Positions 42,698 through 51,798 are shown, counted from the stretch's first letter. The stretch: DNA of 64,000 nt from JAAFIP01 sp031367325 (GCA_031367325.1 JANLPQ010000022.1:1-64000); one strand, 5' to 3'. Translations and numbers: made by a program. Notes: generated by a model not told the origin, from the sequence alone.

Positions 42698-45600
42698 AGT
42701 TCAACTAACTGGCCTTCGCCGGTAATGAAGGCTGCCCGCACTGCGGCGCCAGGGTGGGCGGCTTGTACGGCTTGCTGGTACTGGGTTAGCTGCTGGCGCA
42801 GGGCGGTTTGTTGTTGGGGGGCGACGCTCGATTTGTAGTCGAGCACCCACCAGGTTTGCGTGTCGCGGTGTTTGACGAGACGGTCTAGGCGCAGCAATAC
42901 AGGTGCATTGGTTTGCGCTTTCACAGCCACATTAACGGAAGTATCAGCATCAACATTTAGGTTATCGTTTGCAACATCATCACCGCCTTGCAGCAGCTCG
43001 ACCTCGTTGGCTTGCCAGTCGATGTGTGCGCTGTCCCACACCCACGCTGCTGGGCCTTGGGTGATGCGCTGGGCGATGGCGCAGGCGGCGTCGGCCTGGG
43101 CAGCGGCTAGCTGAAACTGCGCGCCCACGCTGTGCGCGATGGACTGCAAATCAACCCCTGCGTGGTACAGCTCTAGCAGGCGGTGCATGGCCAGGCCTTG
43201 GCGTGCGGCTACGCTGTCTGGTTGTTTTACTATTAATTTAATAGCTGGCTGAGCAGGATCTACGGCCTGAAACGGCATTTTCTTTATATAAATGTTGTCA
43301 TCTACAGGGCTAGATGGGCGCTGCGCAGTGGTAGATGCAACTGCGTCATCCTGCGGCGCATCGCCCTGCACTATCGCCTCGTCCACTACCCCGCCTTCCA
43401 ACGCAGCAAAGCGCTGCCACGGGCTGGCGGCATCTAACGTGCGCACGGCGTGGGCGGACAGCGCCAGCGTGTGCTGCGCGCGGGTCATCACCACGTACAG
43501 GGCGTTGGTTTCTTCGCGGGCGCGGGCGTGCTGCTCGCGCTGCAGCGCGTCTTGCACACACGCAGGCGGGGTTGACTCAGTGGCTAAGAATGCAAATGTG
43601 GTGGGCGCTGCGTGCTGGGCGGGCCAGTCGATCAGTACATCCATGCTGCGCGATTTTTCGGCTTGGGCGTTGGCGTCTAGCAGCAGCACGGTGTGGGCTT
43701 CGAGGCCCTTGGCACCGTGCACGGTGAGCAGTTGCACGGCGTTGGCCGATTTGACGCTGATGGTGGATGCGCGCACGTGGCCTGCTTTGAGCGCGCGCAC
43801 CCACGCGTAGGGCGTGAGAAAACGTCCGCCGTCTACGTCGAGCGCGGCGGTTAGCAGTGCCTGCAATTGTGTGGCCACTGCCGTGCGGTCAGCCGCCGGT
43901 GCAGCGGCCATAAAGCGGGCTATCACGTCGGCATGCTGGTAGATAGCGGCCAGTGCGTCGTGCGGTGGCAGGGTGTGGCTCGCGGTGTGAAAATGCGTTA
44001 AATCTGCATGTAATTTATAGGCTATTTCAGGCTGCAGGGCAGGTAATACCTGCTCAAGCGGCTCTGCATTTAATAGCATATTGAGCCAACTACTGCCTTG
44101 TGCATGCGCGGCCTGCGCGATGCTGGCCAACTGTTCGTCGGTGCAGCTAAACAGTGGCGACTTCAGCGCGCGGGCTAGCGACAAGTCGTGTGTGGGCGAG
44201 GTGAGCGCATCGACCAGCGCCACCACGTCTTGCACGGCGCAGTGCTGCATAAGCTGCGTTTTTTCGCTGATTTGCGATGCGATGCCCAGCTGCTGCAGCT
44301 CGGCGGCCATGCGCTGCAGGCGGTCGCGTTTGCGGCTAAGCACCATGATCTGGCCAGCCAGCAATGGCTTGCGTTGATCGCCTCCATCCTCTTGATCACC
44401 GTTGGCGAGGTGCTGCGCCACCCAGCGGGCGGCTTGTGCGCATTCGCGGGTGCGGATGTGTTCCTCTGCCTCGTCGCGCGGCGTGGTGAGCGTGTCGCGC
44501 CACACTGTCGGGTCTACTTCGTCGTCACCCGGCTCGGCGGGCACCAGCGGCAGGCGCAGCACTTGGCCTGCCACTGTAGATTCGGTGGTGTGCGGGCGGT
44601 AGCCTTCGTAGCCGGTGTCGGCTGCGGCTTGCATCACGCCGTTGACAGCGGCCAGCACGCCGCGTGCGTTGCGGCGCGTGTGGTCGCAGCTGAGCACCAC
44701 GCCGCCTAGGGCATCGCGCACAAAATCTGTTGCGGCAATAAACACCTGTGGTTCGGCGCGGCGAAAGCGGTAAATGCTTTGCTTGGGGTCGCCTACGATA
44801 AACACGCTGGGTGCCGCCCCTGTGCCAGACCCTCCCCCTGCTCCTGCATAGCTAGCAAGCCAGGCTTGCAGTGCCTGCCATTGCAGCGGGTTGGTGTCTT
44901 GAAACTCGTCTATCAGCAAGTGCCGGGTTTGCGCGTCTAGCCGCTGCTGCACCCAGCCCGACAGCACGCTGTCGCTCAGCAAATGCAGCGCTGCACGCTC
45001 CACATCGCCCATGTCCACCCAGCCGCGCTCGCGCTTGAGCTGGGCAAAACACGCTATCAACGCGCGGCCCAGCTGCGCCATGCTGTCCTGGTGCAGCCAC
45101 GCAGTATGCTGCACCAGCGCAGCGTTGATGCGCACGCACTGCGCTTGCACGGCGCGCACTTGGTCGATGCCGGAGATTTTGTCGCTGAACTTGCGCGGTG
45201 TGCCCGCTTGCACCACCAGTGCGGCCAGTGCGTCGGCTGGTTTTCCGTCGGTCAACGCCAGCTCTATATCAGTGGCGGCTTTTTGCGGAATCTTACCGTC
45301 GTAGCGGCCCAAGATGGCGGCTACTTCGGCCAACTGCTGGCGCAGTGCACTGCCCTTTGCAAACACCTCCAGCGGTGAATCCAACCCAGCCAGCTCGGGG
45401 TAGACTTTTGCAAACGGGCGAATGCTGCCCGCCACCACGCCCGCTGCATCGGCCAGGCCAAACTCTACGCGTTTGTCCAGTGCGCTGTGCAGCGCTTTGT
45501 CAACGTTAAAACGGCCATGCGCCGCCACCGCTTGGTAGTAAATACTGCGCAACGCATCATCGCCCTGCAGCAGCGCATAAAAGCGTGGCCATACCAGCGC

Positions 45601-46230
45601 CACGGCCCCGCTGTCGTCTTCTAGCAGCTCGTACTGGGCAGGCAGGTTAAGCTGCTCTAGCACGGCCAGTGGCGCGCTACGCAGCAGTGCGGCAAACCAG
45701 CTGTGAAAGGTGCGGATTTGTACCGTGCGGTGTGAGTCGAGCAGCGACTGCTTTAAATTTGATAGCTGCTTGAGCAGGATTTGCTTTGGTTGCAGGCCTA
45801 TTTTGCTTGAAATTCCACGGTCTAGCAGGGCTTTTTCTAGCGTTGCGTCGTCTGCGCCTGCATACTCGTTAAGCCATTCTTGCAGCCGCTGGCGCATCTC
45901 ACCTGCGGCTTTTTTGGTGAAGGTGATAGCTAGGATGTCTTGCGGTTTGAGTGGTGATTTTGCGGGCTGTGCGCCGTCTGTTTGTGCACTGTCATGCAGG
46001 CTGGCATGGGGGGTGACATGAGAGGTGGCATGCGCAGCGCCGTCTTCTGCCAGTGCACGCAAAATGCGCGACACCAGCATCCATGTTTTGCCTGCGCCTG
46101 CGCAAGCTTGTACCACCACGTTGCGTTGCGGGTCGCAGGCTATGGCGTAGAAGGCCTCGCGCGTGCAGGGCGCGCCGCCCGCCGCGTAAGCAAACTCTTG
46201 GGGGGTGGACTGAAGTGTCATAGCGTCCAC
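42694..46230 (-). CDS. addA: AddA-like UvrD-family helicase/nuclease of double-strand-break repair
   Basis: 1178 residues. SF1 helicase motifs: Walker A ACAGAGKT (42-49), AITFTKKAAGEMRQRL (Ia), LLIDEFQDTNPLQWQAL (II), FIVGDPKQSIYRFRRAEP (III), LLTVHGAKGLEA (V) and YVVMTRAQHTLAL (VI). A RecB-type nuclease domain closes the protein with LVKHRDTQTWWVLDYKSS. With the AddB-like protein it should resect DNA ends for RecA. The addB stop/addA start overlap (13 bases) indicates coupled translation. Three copies of the palindromic element lie inside the gene, more than any other gene here. Confidence 0.92.
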   Translation of the reverse strand: MDAMTLQSTPQEFAYAAGGAPCTREAFYAIACDPQRNVVVQACAGAGKTWMLVSRILRALAEDGAAHATSHVTPHASLHDSAQTDGAQPAKSPLKPQDILAITFTKKAAGEMRQRLQEWLNEYAGADDATLEKALLDRGISSKIGLQPKQILLKQLSNLKQSLLDSHRTVQIRTFHSWFAALLRSAPLAVLEQLNLPAQYELLEDDSGAVALVWPRFYALLQGDDALRSIYYQAVAAHGRFNVDKALHSALDKRVEFGLADAAGVVAGSIRPFAKVYPELAGLDSPLEVFAKGSALRQQLAEVAAILGRYDGKIPQKAATDIELALTDGKPADALAALVVQAGTPRKFSDKISGIDQVRAVQAQCVRINAALVQHTAWLHQDSMAQLGRALIACFAQLKRERGWVDMGDVERAALHLLSDSVLSGWVQQRLDAQTRHLLIDEFQDTNPLQWQALQAWLASYAGAGGGSGTGAAPSVFIVGDPKQSIYRFRRAEPQVFIAATDFVRDALGGVVLSCDHTRRNARGVLAAVNGVMQAAADTGYEGYRPHTTESTVAGQVLRLPLVPAEPGDDEVDPTVWRDTLTTPRDEAEEHIRTRECAQAARWVAQHLANGDQEDGGDQRKPLLAGQIMVLSRKRDRLQRMAAELQQLGIASQISEKTQLMQHCAVQDVVALVDALTSPTHDLSLARALKSPLFSCTDEQLASIAQAAHAQGSSWLNMLLNAEPLEQVLPALQPEIAYKLHADLTHFHTASHTLPPHDALAAIYQHADVIARFMAAAPAADRTAVATQLQALLTAALDVDGGRFLTPYAWVRALKAGHVRASTISVKSANAVQLLTVHGAKGLEAHTVLLLDANAQAEKSRSMDVLIDWPAQHAAPTTFAFLATESTPPACVQDALQREQHARAREETNALYVVMTRAQHTLALSAHAVRTLDAASPWQRFAALEGGVVDEAIVQGDAPQDDAVASTTAQRPSSPVDDNIYIKKMPFQAVDPAQPAIKLIVKQPDSVAARQGLAMHRLLELYHAGVDLQSIAHSVGAQFQLAAAQADAACAIAQRITQGPAAWVWDSAHIDWQANEVELLQGGDDVANDNLNVDADTSVNVAVKAQTNAPVLLRLDRLVKHRDTQTWWVLDYKSSVAPQQQTALRQQLTQYQQAVQAAHPGAAVRAAFITGEGQLVEL
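43230..43295 (-). repeat. Dispersed palindromic element, copy 9 (inside addA)
   Basis: Minus strand CAGGCCGTAGATCCTGCTCA then GCCAGCTATTAAATTAATAG. Read in frame as NIYIKKMPFQAVDPAQPAIKLIV. Confidence 0.8.
44021..44077 (+). repeat. Dispersed palindromic element, copy 10 (inside addA, opposite orientation)
   Basis: Plus strand GTAATACCTGCTCAAGCGGC then TCTGCATTTAATAGC. It runs opposite to the gene; the host reads LLNAEPLEQVLPALQPEIAYKL. Confidence 0.6.
45751..45815 (-). repeat. Dispersed palindromic element, copy 11 (inside addA)
   Basis: Minus strand AAATCCTGCTCAAGCAGCTA then TCAAATTTAAAGC, with AAGCAAAATAGGCC in the left part as in the addB copy. Host peptide: IGLQPKQILLKQLSNLKQ, a different frame from copies 8 and 9. 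Confidence 0.7.
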
Positions 46231-49178
46231 ATGTCTTTACGGCACAGGCCGCGCGCGGCACAAAAATCACACGCGCTGCCCTCGCCCAGCGCAGGCAGCG
46301 CGGCACCGGCGTGTATGCGTTGAACGTCGCCCGCGATGCCGTGCAGCAGCGCGTCGCGGGCGGCCATGATGTCGGGCTGCGGCGTGGTTTTGCAGTCGCG
46401 CTCTGCCAAGTTGATGTAGGCGGCGTGCAGGTCGTCCTCGCCCAGCAGCGCGGCGTAGAAGGCTAGCTGCGTGTCTTCCATCGGGGTTTTTACCTTGTTT
46501 TTACTGGCTTGGCTGTTCTCAGTTTTATAGTCCAACACGTAGGCTGTGCCTGCCATGGGGCCACGGCTTAGGCGGTCTACGCGGTCTAGGCGGCCTACTA
46601 GTTGCAGGTCATCATCATGGGGATGGGTGATTTTTTGCGATAGCTCGGCTTGGTCAAACTGCCAACCCTCGGCCTCGTGCTGGGTCAGCCACGCGAGGTA
46701 GCTGGCGCGCACTTGGGGCCATGCAGCGGCAAACGGTACAAAGCCAGGGCCGGGCATAGATTGGTCGGTGGCGCATTGGTCTAGCAGTGCTGCATCATCA
46801 GCATTAAGTGTTGGATTAGTCTTGCGACGCGTATGAAACTCGCCCAGCACGCTGTGCAGCCAGCTGCCAAAGTCGCGTTTGTCAACCTCGGTGTCTAGCT
46901 CGGGTGCGTCTTGCAGGCCCAGCAAGCGCAGCGCAAAAAACCGGTACGGGCAAGCGCGCAGGTCGCTGTAGCTGCTGGCCGACACGCTGGTAACGCGCAG
47001 CGCGCCTGCTACGGGCGTGGGCATGTGCGTGGGCGCGGCGGGAACACTAACAGTGCGGCGCGGGTCTGCGGCGTAGTGTGCGATGGTGCTAGCAGCTTGG
47101 GTTGCGTGTAATGGCGCAAGCGACACAGCAAATAAGTCCGCTGGTGCATCGCTAGCGGCATGCACGGCAGCCTGCCCAGCCTGCCACTGCAGCAGCAGCG
47201 GGCTAGGCTGCAGGGCTGATTCACCCTCTGCTGTGCGCCACAGCACATCCACCTGCGGCAACTGCATGGCGCAGGCCCATACGCGTTGCTGTTCTGCGGC
47301 CAGCGCCTCGCGCGTAGGCAGGCCTAGCGCGGCGCGCTGTGCGCGGCTCCACGCGCCCACGGGCTCGGGGCTGGCGGGCAAGCGCTGCTCGTCAGCGCCT
47401 GCAATAACGATAGCGGCAAACGGCCGCGCCAGCACCTGCGCCAGCGGCAGCACTATCACCTGCGCGGCGGGTGCAGCAGCGCCCAAGCTGGGTTTGAAGC
47501 TGGCGTTTTCCAGGCAGTCGCTGGCCCACGCGGTGAACTCGGCCAAGCTCATCGGCGCGCTGTGGTCGGCCAATGCGTCGGGTTGCAGCAGGTGCAGCGC
47601 CTGCACACAGTCGCGCCCTGCACTGTCGGCCTGCAGCGCTGCCCACTGCCCCGTGGCGCGCAGGGCGTACTGCAAGGCCAGCAGCCACTGCGCGGGGCTG
47701 CGGCTGGCGCGCAGGTTCTTTAGCAAGTCGTCAATGGTTACAGGCTGCACCGTAGTGCTACCGGTGCTGCTCAGAGCCATGCCAAGCTGCGCAGGCTGAG
47801 CCTGGCCCAGCACTAACGAACCTTCGGCCAAGCTCAAGCCGGTCAGACTTAGACTGGAGGCTTCGACTGAAGAATTAGCATCAAGAATTACCTCGTCATC
47901 TTGCGCAGACACTATAAATTCAATAGCTGCTTGAGCAGTATCTACCTGCTCTGGCGTGCTATTTTGCTTGCGAAATGTATACTCCAGGGCGTTTATTTTT
48001 GCTACGGACGCGTTGGTTTGTTTTAGCCAGTTGAGCAACGCGTCGTCTGCGCCGGGTTCATCGTCAGCGCCCCGGTGTGCTGTGCGGGCCGCGCGCAGCA
48101 GCGCCATGACGCTGGCAGCAGCGCGGGTGGTAGACAGCTTCCAGCCGGTCTCATCCAGCAACTGCACGCCGTGCAGCTGCAGCGTAGCGCTGATGCGCCG
48201 GGTGCTCAGCCGGTCTACAGCGGCCAGCGCCACAGGCACGCGGCCCTGCGCGATGTGCTGCAGCACGCAGGCGGCAGCGCGGTCGGCTTCGTCGTGCTGA
48301 TCGGTGGATGGGTGCAGGCCCACGCTGTGACCCTGGGTGGGGTGCAGCGCCACACCCTGACCCTGAGTGGCATACTGCGCCGCGCTGTCCGCCTGCGTTG
48401 CTTCAAAGTCAGGCCACTGCACGTAGCAGCTAATGTCCGCCCAGTGCTGCGCCAGAGCTTGCGCCAGCGGGTTGGCCTGCAGCCCGGGCACGACGATCAG
48501 CGCGTCTAGGCTGCTGCGCACCGCGTCGTCAAACAGCACATCGCTGGCGTAGCGCGACGCTACCGCCCACTCCAGCGCAATGCGGGCCACAGCGGCCTCG
48601 TACATCAGCGGGGTGCTGGCCAGTTTGTCCACCCCTTGCAGCGCGTTGGTACGCGCCTGCGCAGCCCAGTCGCTGCGCCGCGCGGGCGGCACGGCTGCTA
48701 CCAGCGCACCCAGCTGGTGGGCGGTTTGCACCAAGCTGCCCACCAGCATGGCCTGCTGCGCGCCCAGCCCAGCGCGTTGCAACCACGCCTTGGCGCGCAG
48801 GCTGTCTAGCCCCGCGTCGTAGCTAATGTCTAGCGCACCGGGGCTAAAGTGGCCAATGCGCTGGCTCCAGCTTTTGGTGGTTTCTAGGCGCGGGGTAAAT
48901 TGCGCAGCGCTGCTTGACTGGGCGCGCTGCAGCAACTGTGCACGCGCCACCGCCTGCAGCTGAAAAAACGGCAGCAGCACCACCGTGCGCGCAGGGTGCG
49001 CGCCCATAGCCAGCATGTGCGCAGCCACTTGCGTCCACAGGCCCTGCCAGACGGCGGGCGCGCAATTGGATGTAGTGTTAGACACAATATGGGGTGCAGT
49101 GGTAAGCACAGGTGTACCGGAGTAAGGTTGTTTAGTTTTATCTATCGCTGCCATAGCGTTTTGCGCGTTCCGGGCCAC
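46218..49178 (-). CDS. addB: AddB-like PD-(D/E)XK nuclease subunit of double-strand-break repair
   Basis: 986 residues from a GTG; an in-frame ATG at 49154 is an alternative start. The N-terminal part is a degenerate helicase-like region. The C-terminal RecB-family nuclease has LVGRLDRVDRLSRG and AYVLDYKTENSQ. Four cysteines that form the AddB Fe-S cluster are visible: one in LRACPYRFFAL and three in ACDFCAARGLCRKDMW at the C-terminus. It is the partner of the AddA-like helicase downstream. One palindromic element lies in the middle region (VDTAQAAIEFIVSAQ). Confidence 0.9.
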   Translation of the reverse strand: MARNAQNAMAAIDKTKQPYSGTPVLTTAPHIVSNTTSNCAPAVWQGLWTQVAAHMLAMGAHPARTVVLLPFFQLQAVARAQLLQRAQSSSAAQFTPRLETTKSWSQRIGHFSPGALDISYDAGLDSLRAKAWLQRAGLGAQQAMLVGSLVQTAHQLGALVAAVPPARRSDWAAQARTNALQGVDKLASTPLMYEAAVARIALEWAVASRYASDVLFDDAVRSSLDALIVVPGLQANPLAQALAQHWADISCYVQWPDFEATQADSAAQYATQGQGVALHPTQGHSVGLHPSTDQHDEADRAAACVLQHIAQGRVPVALAAVDRLSTRRISATLQLHGVQLLDETGWKLSTTRAAASVMALLRAARTAHRGADDEPGADDALLNWLKQTNASVAKINALEYTFRKQNSTPEQVDTAQAAIEFIVSAQDDEVILDANSSVEASSLSLTGLSLAEGSLVLGQAQPAQLGMALSSTGSTTVQPVTIDDLLKNLRASRSPAQWLLALQYALRATGQWAALQADSAGRDCVQALHLLQPDALADHSAPMSLAEFTAWASDCLENASFKPSLGAAAPAAQVIVLPLAQVLARPFAAIVIAGADEQRLPASPEPVGAWSRAQRAALGLPTREALAAEQQRVWACAMQLPQVDVLWRTAEGESALQPSPLLLQWQAGQAAVHAASDAPADLFAVSLAPLHATQAASTIAHYAADPRRTVSVPAAPTHMPTPVAGALRVTSVSASSYSDLRACPYRFFALRLLGLQDAPELDTEVDKRDFGSWLHSVLGEFHTRRKTNPTLNADDAALLDQCATDQSMPGPGFVPFAAAWPQVRASYLAWLTQHEAEGWQFDQAELSQKITHPHDDDLQLVGRLDRVDRLSRGPMAGTAYVLDYKTENSQASKNKVKTPMEDTQLAFYAALLGEDDLHAAYINLAERDCKTTPQPDIMAARDALLHGIAGDVQRIHAGAALPALGEGSACDFCAARGLCRKDMWTL
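47910..47977 (-). repeat. Dispersed palindromic element, copy 12 (inside addB)
   Basis: Minus strand GTAGATACTGCTCAAGCAGC then TATTGAATTTATAGTG, the copy closest to consensus. Read in frame as TFRKQN to VDTAQAAIEFIV, nearly the peptide encoded in ybiB by copy 4. Confidence 0.85.
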
Positions 49179-49221
49179 AGGCCGGTGTCTTGCTTTCTGT
49201 CACAATGACTACACTGTATAG

Positions 49222-49245
49222 GCATCTGGTGCTTAAACCAGATGC
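49222..49245 (+). promoter_or_regulatory. Hairpin in the trxA leader
   Basis: Perfect 8-base stem (GCATCTGG with CCAGATGC) around an 8-base loop, 58 bases before the trxA start and downstream of TATAGG-like -10 sequence. Confidence 0.35.
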
Positions 49246-49302
49246 TGTAGTGACCCAATTATTCCACTATTCGTCCACGCCCCCACAACCTTTGGAGAAC
49301 CC

Positions 49303-49638
49303 ATGGCCAACGACCTGATCAAACACATTACCGACGCCACCTTTGAAGCCGAAGTGCTGCAGTCCACCAAGCCCGCCGTGCTGGTGGACTACTGGGCCGA
49401 ATGGTGCGGCCCCTGCAAAATGATCGCCCCGATTTTGGACGAAGTAGCCACCACCTACGGCGACAAACTGCAAATCACCAAAATGAACGTCGACGAGAAC
49501 CGCGACATCCCCGGCAAGTTTGGCATTCGCGGCATTCCTACGCTGATGATTTTTAAGGGTGGCCAGTTGGCGGCTACCAAAGTGGGCGCGCTAAGCAAGT
49601 CGCAGTTGACCGCGTTTATTGACCAGCAGTTGGTTTGA
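49303..49638 (+). CDS. trxA: Thioredoxin 1
   Basis: 111 residues, normal size, with the active site W34-C-G-P-C38-K in DYWAEWCGPCKMIAP and the cis-proline loop GIRGIPTLMIFKGG. It is the general cytoplasmic disulfide reductant. GGAGAACCC before the ATG is a good ribosome site. It is divergent from addB. The order addB/addA, trxA, rho fits related Burkholderiales. Confidence 0.98.
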   Translation: MANDLIKHITDATFEAEVLQSTKPAVLVDYWAEWCGPCKMIAPILDEVATTYGDKLQITKMNVDENRDIPGKFGIRGIPTLMIFKGGQLAATKVGALSKSQLTAFIDQQLV

Positions 49639-49731
49639 TTTTTTGCAGTTGAAGATTAATTTTCCAGTATCGTGAACTGCGGCGATGGTGCGGGATTGCT
49701 AGGACTTTAAGATTGCAATTCTTGTACGGAA

Positions 49732-49830
49732 TCTGGCAGGCGGCGTACTCAGCTACGCGGCTGTCCTCCGTGGCGGCCTAGGGCCGCCTACTCCCCCTTT
49801 ATGCCGCTACGCTGAGTACACCGCCTGCCA
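49732..49830. repeat. Large GC-rich hairpin downstream of trxA
   Basis: Arms 49732-49759 and 49803-49830 are inverted complements over most of 28 bases (CTGGCAGGCGG and GTACTCAGC blocks are exact). Inside is a second palindrome centred on GGCGGCCTAGGGCCGCC. No U-tract follows, so it is unlikely to be a simple terminator. Confidence 0.7.
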
Positions 49831-50049
49831 GCTCCAGTGACCTTGGTAGGTGATCCACCGTTGTATTCGCACTTAGCCAGTACGCAGCCTTGGCACTTGG
49901 TGTTAACAGCGCAGCGGAATAACGGGGGGTGGCCGATGGCGGGAGGACAGCCGCACAGGTTTTCACGCCATGTGCCAGGGCGGGCACAGAACTGACGTTG
50001 AAGGCACGCTAAGCGTATTCTGAGGCCTATTTTCAGAGTGTTTTAGCCG

Positions 50050-50100
50050 TTGTAGGCCGTAGATACTGCTCAACCAGCTATGCAATTGATAGTATTGATC
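50050..50100 (+). repeat. Dispersed palindromic element, copy 13
   Basis: TAGGCCGTAGATACTGCTCA then ACCAGCTATGCAATTGATAG. Intergenic, directly before long repeat copy 2, as copy 1 is before long repeat copy 1. Confidence 0.8.
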
Positions 50101-50104
50101 ATTC

Positions 50105-50340
50105 CAAACAACTCAGCCGAAGCACGGGCTGTTCAAAACCAAGCAAAGAACCATGTGACGAGTCGGGTCCGTCTCGATGAAAAATACGTAGCAAGGCGCG
50201 CGTTGGGGCGGCCAGCTAAACAAAGACCTTAATTCGCGCGTGTTTGCGGAGAATTTTTGCAGCGAGATGCCCGGCTCGAGCCCAGCTCTCCGGCGCGCAC
50301 GCTTAGCCAAGCGACCAACCCGCCAAAGATAACAACCGCC
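50105..50340 (+). repeat. Long repeat LR, copy 2
   Basis: Aligns end to end with 610-850 with scattered substitutions and a variable middle (around 50206-50226). It ends directly at the stop codon of the neighbouring minus-strand gene. Confidence 0.8.
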
Positions 50341-50341
50341 A

Positions 50342-51550
50342 TTAAATACTGCGCGACAGCTCCACCGTCAACGCGCTAGGCAGCTGGTCACGCAGCTCTT
50401 TGCGCGACACGCGCGACTTGCTATTACCCGACCAGTCAGAAAGCTCAAACCCGTGGCTATCTGCACTGACGATGATGGTGGGAAAGCCCGGCGAATGGCG
50501 CTGCAAATCGCCCAGTAGTGCGTCGTAGCGTTCGTCGTCCAGTACGTCCTCGCACACAATCAAATGCGGCACCTCTAGCTCGCAAAAGCGCTCCGCCACT
50601 GTCACATTGGGCGCATGTTCGCAGCGCAGACTTAAGGCTCGGCACACTTCGCGCACTTCGATGAATAAACGGTAGTCGTCCGTCAGCACCAGCACCTGGT
50701 GCCCTGCCATAAAGTTAGAGCTTAGCGCGCCAAAACTGCTGTTGCCACCAAGGCTAGCGTGGCCAGATTCCATCTCCACCATCGTCATACCTTCCAGCGC
50801 CACTACCGTGCGTGGAAACTCAATCGTCAAGCTGCGCTCGTGAATGGTCTCGTCCATGATGAGCCCCACGCCCATGCTGTGCGCGATTTGCTGCAGTAAA
50901 TGCCATGCAATCGACTGGTTAACGGTGGTTTTGCGGTCAATGTCATCTTGTGTACGCACGCCTTGCGCGGCGCTAAATATCAGCTGCCCATGCTGGGGCC
51001 AGTGCTTCATCGCGGTGCTCATGCGCACCACGGTGCCAAACTCGGTCACCCAGTCAATGGCCGCGCCAATCAGGCTGATCAGCAAACCCGGATCGACAAT
51101 AATCTCGACCGGCTTAAACTTAGTGTTAACCACTAAGCCCGAGGCAACATGCTCAGGCATGCGGTCGTCCAGAGCCTGCTGCGCTACGCTGGGCAGGGAC
51201 AGTCTTTCGTGCGACTGGCGCACGCGGTTTTGGGCCAAGCGCGATATTTGCTGCATCGACATAGCTTTGCGGCGCATGCGGTCGATCAAAAAGTGCGTGC
51301 GCGACAAGCTTTGGCCAAAAGTTCTGGGGTTAGCCGCAGCCTGCACCACCAGGTCTAGTGCCTGCGTCAGGTTGTGGGCAATTTCCTCGCCAATGGTGCC
51401 TAATATTTCGGGGTGCAGTACTGCACCAGCGGGCGGCTCTGGCGCAGCGGGAGCTACCGTTTGGCTGGCCGGCGCAGACTTGTCAGCCGCGCGGCGCTGT
51501 GCGTCGTAGCGGTTAACCACATTTGCCAAGGATTTCACCAAATTAGCCAC
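50342..51550 (-). CDS. Degenerate histidine-kinase/receiver-like signalling protein, function unknown
   Basis: 402 residues from a GTG. An Ala/Pro-rich N-terminus is followed by a helical region (EILGTIGEEIAHNLTQALDLVVQAAANP) that could correspond to a dimerisation helix. Next is a region like an ATPase fold (VEIIVDPGLLISLIGAAIDWVTEFGTVVRM) without clear ATP-binding G boxes. The last ~110 residues look like a receiver domain (HQVLVLTDDYRLFIEVREVC, PHLIVCEDVLDDERYDALL, PTIIVSAD). I know no named family for it. It is divergent from rho, with a 248-base gap. Confidence 0.6.
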   Translation of the reverse strand: MANLVKSLANVVNRYDAQRRAADKSAPASQTVAPAAPEPPAGAVLHPEILGTIGEEIAHNLTQALDLVVQAAANPRTFGQSLSRTHFLIDRMRRKAMSMQQISRLAQNRVRQSHERLSLPSVAQQALDDRMPEHVASGLVVNTKFKPVEIIVDPGLLISLIGAAIDWVTEFGTVVRMSTAMKHWPQHGQLIFSAAQGVRTQDDIDRKTTVNQSIAWHLLQQIAHSMGVGLIMDETIHERSLTIEFPRTVVALEGMTMVEMESGHASLGGNSSFGALSSNFMAGHQVLVLTDDYRLFIEVREVCRALSLRCEHAPNVTVAERFCELEVPHLIVCEDVLDDERYDALLGDLQRHSPGFPTIIVSADSHGFELSDWSGNSKSRVSRKELRDQLPSALTVELSRSI

Positions 51551-51602
51551 GGGGATTATTTTCCTATGTTTTGTAGTGTAATTCTAAAGTTTAAATCACA
51601 TC

Positions 51603-51632
51603 TTGTATGACGCATCATACGGGGGCTATAAT
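51603..51632 (+). promoter_or_regulatory. Putative rho promoter
   Basis: TTGTAT (51603-51608), 18-base spacer, TATAAT (51627-51632). It leaves a ~160-base leader before rho. Confidence 0.55.
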
Positions 51633-51642
51633 AAACCTGCAA

Positions 51643-51658
51643 TTACACAGCTGTGTAA
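51643..51658. promoter_or_regulatory. Perfect 16-base palindrome at the rho transcription start region
   Basis: TTACACAGCTGTGTAA lies 10 bases downstream of the TATAAT box, where a bound protein or an RNA hairpin could affect initiation or early elongation of rho. Confidence 0.45.
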
Positions 51659-51798
51659 GTGAACAACACTTGTGATTGCCTAGTTCCAAACCGCTCTTGT
51701 TTCGCCCTCATCTAGCTATTTGCGGCCCACTGCACAAAATTAATATACGTATAAATTTTGAGCCCCTCCCCCCAATTTTTACCTTTGACTGACGCTCC

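Larger units (their letters stand above)
49639..50341. other. Intergenic region with hairpin, palindromic element and long repeat
   Basis: About 700 bases with no convincing gene. The first ~55 bases (49650-49705) resemble 444-500. Next come a large hairpin (49732-49830), ~200 unassigned bases, a palindromic element (50050-50100) and long repeat copy 2 (50105-50340). Compared with the 0.4-0.85 kb region, the hairpin and following sequence look like an insertion inside a composite repeat. Confidence 0.6.

Noticed and set aside
47083..47799. 238-codon open frame antisense to addB
   Set aside because: Cys/Ala/Ser-rich product typical of the complement of a GC-rich coding frame; addB is well supported.
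49799..49987. 62-codon open frame downstream of trxA
   Set aside because: It overlaps the large hairpin and has no ribosome site or recognisable family.
49732..49990. attC/integron-like site
   Set aside because: Inverted arms exist but no GTTRRRY/RYYYAAC pair in the right places and no integrase nearby.
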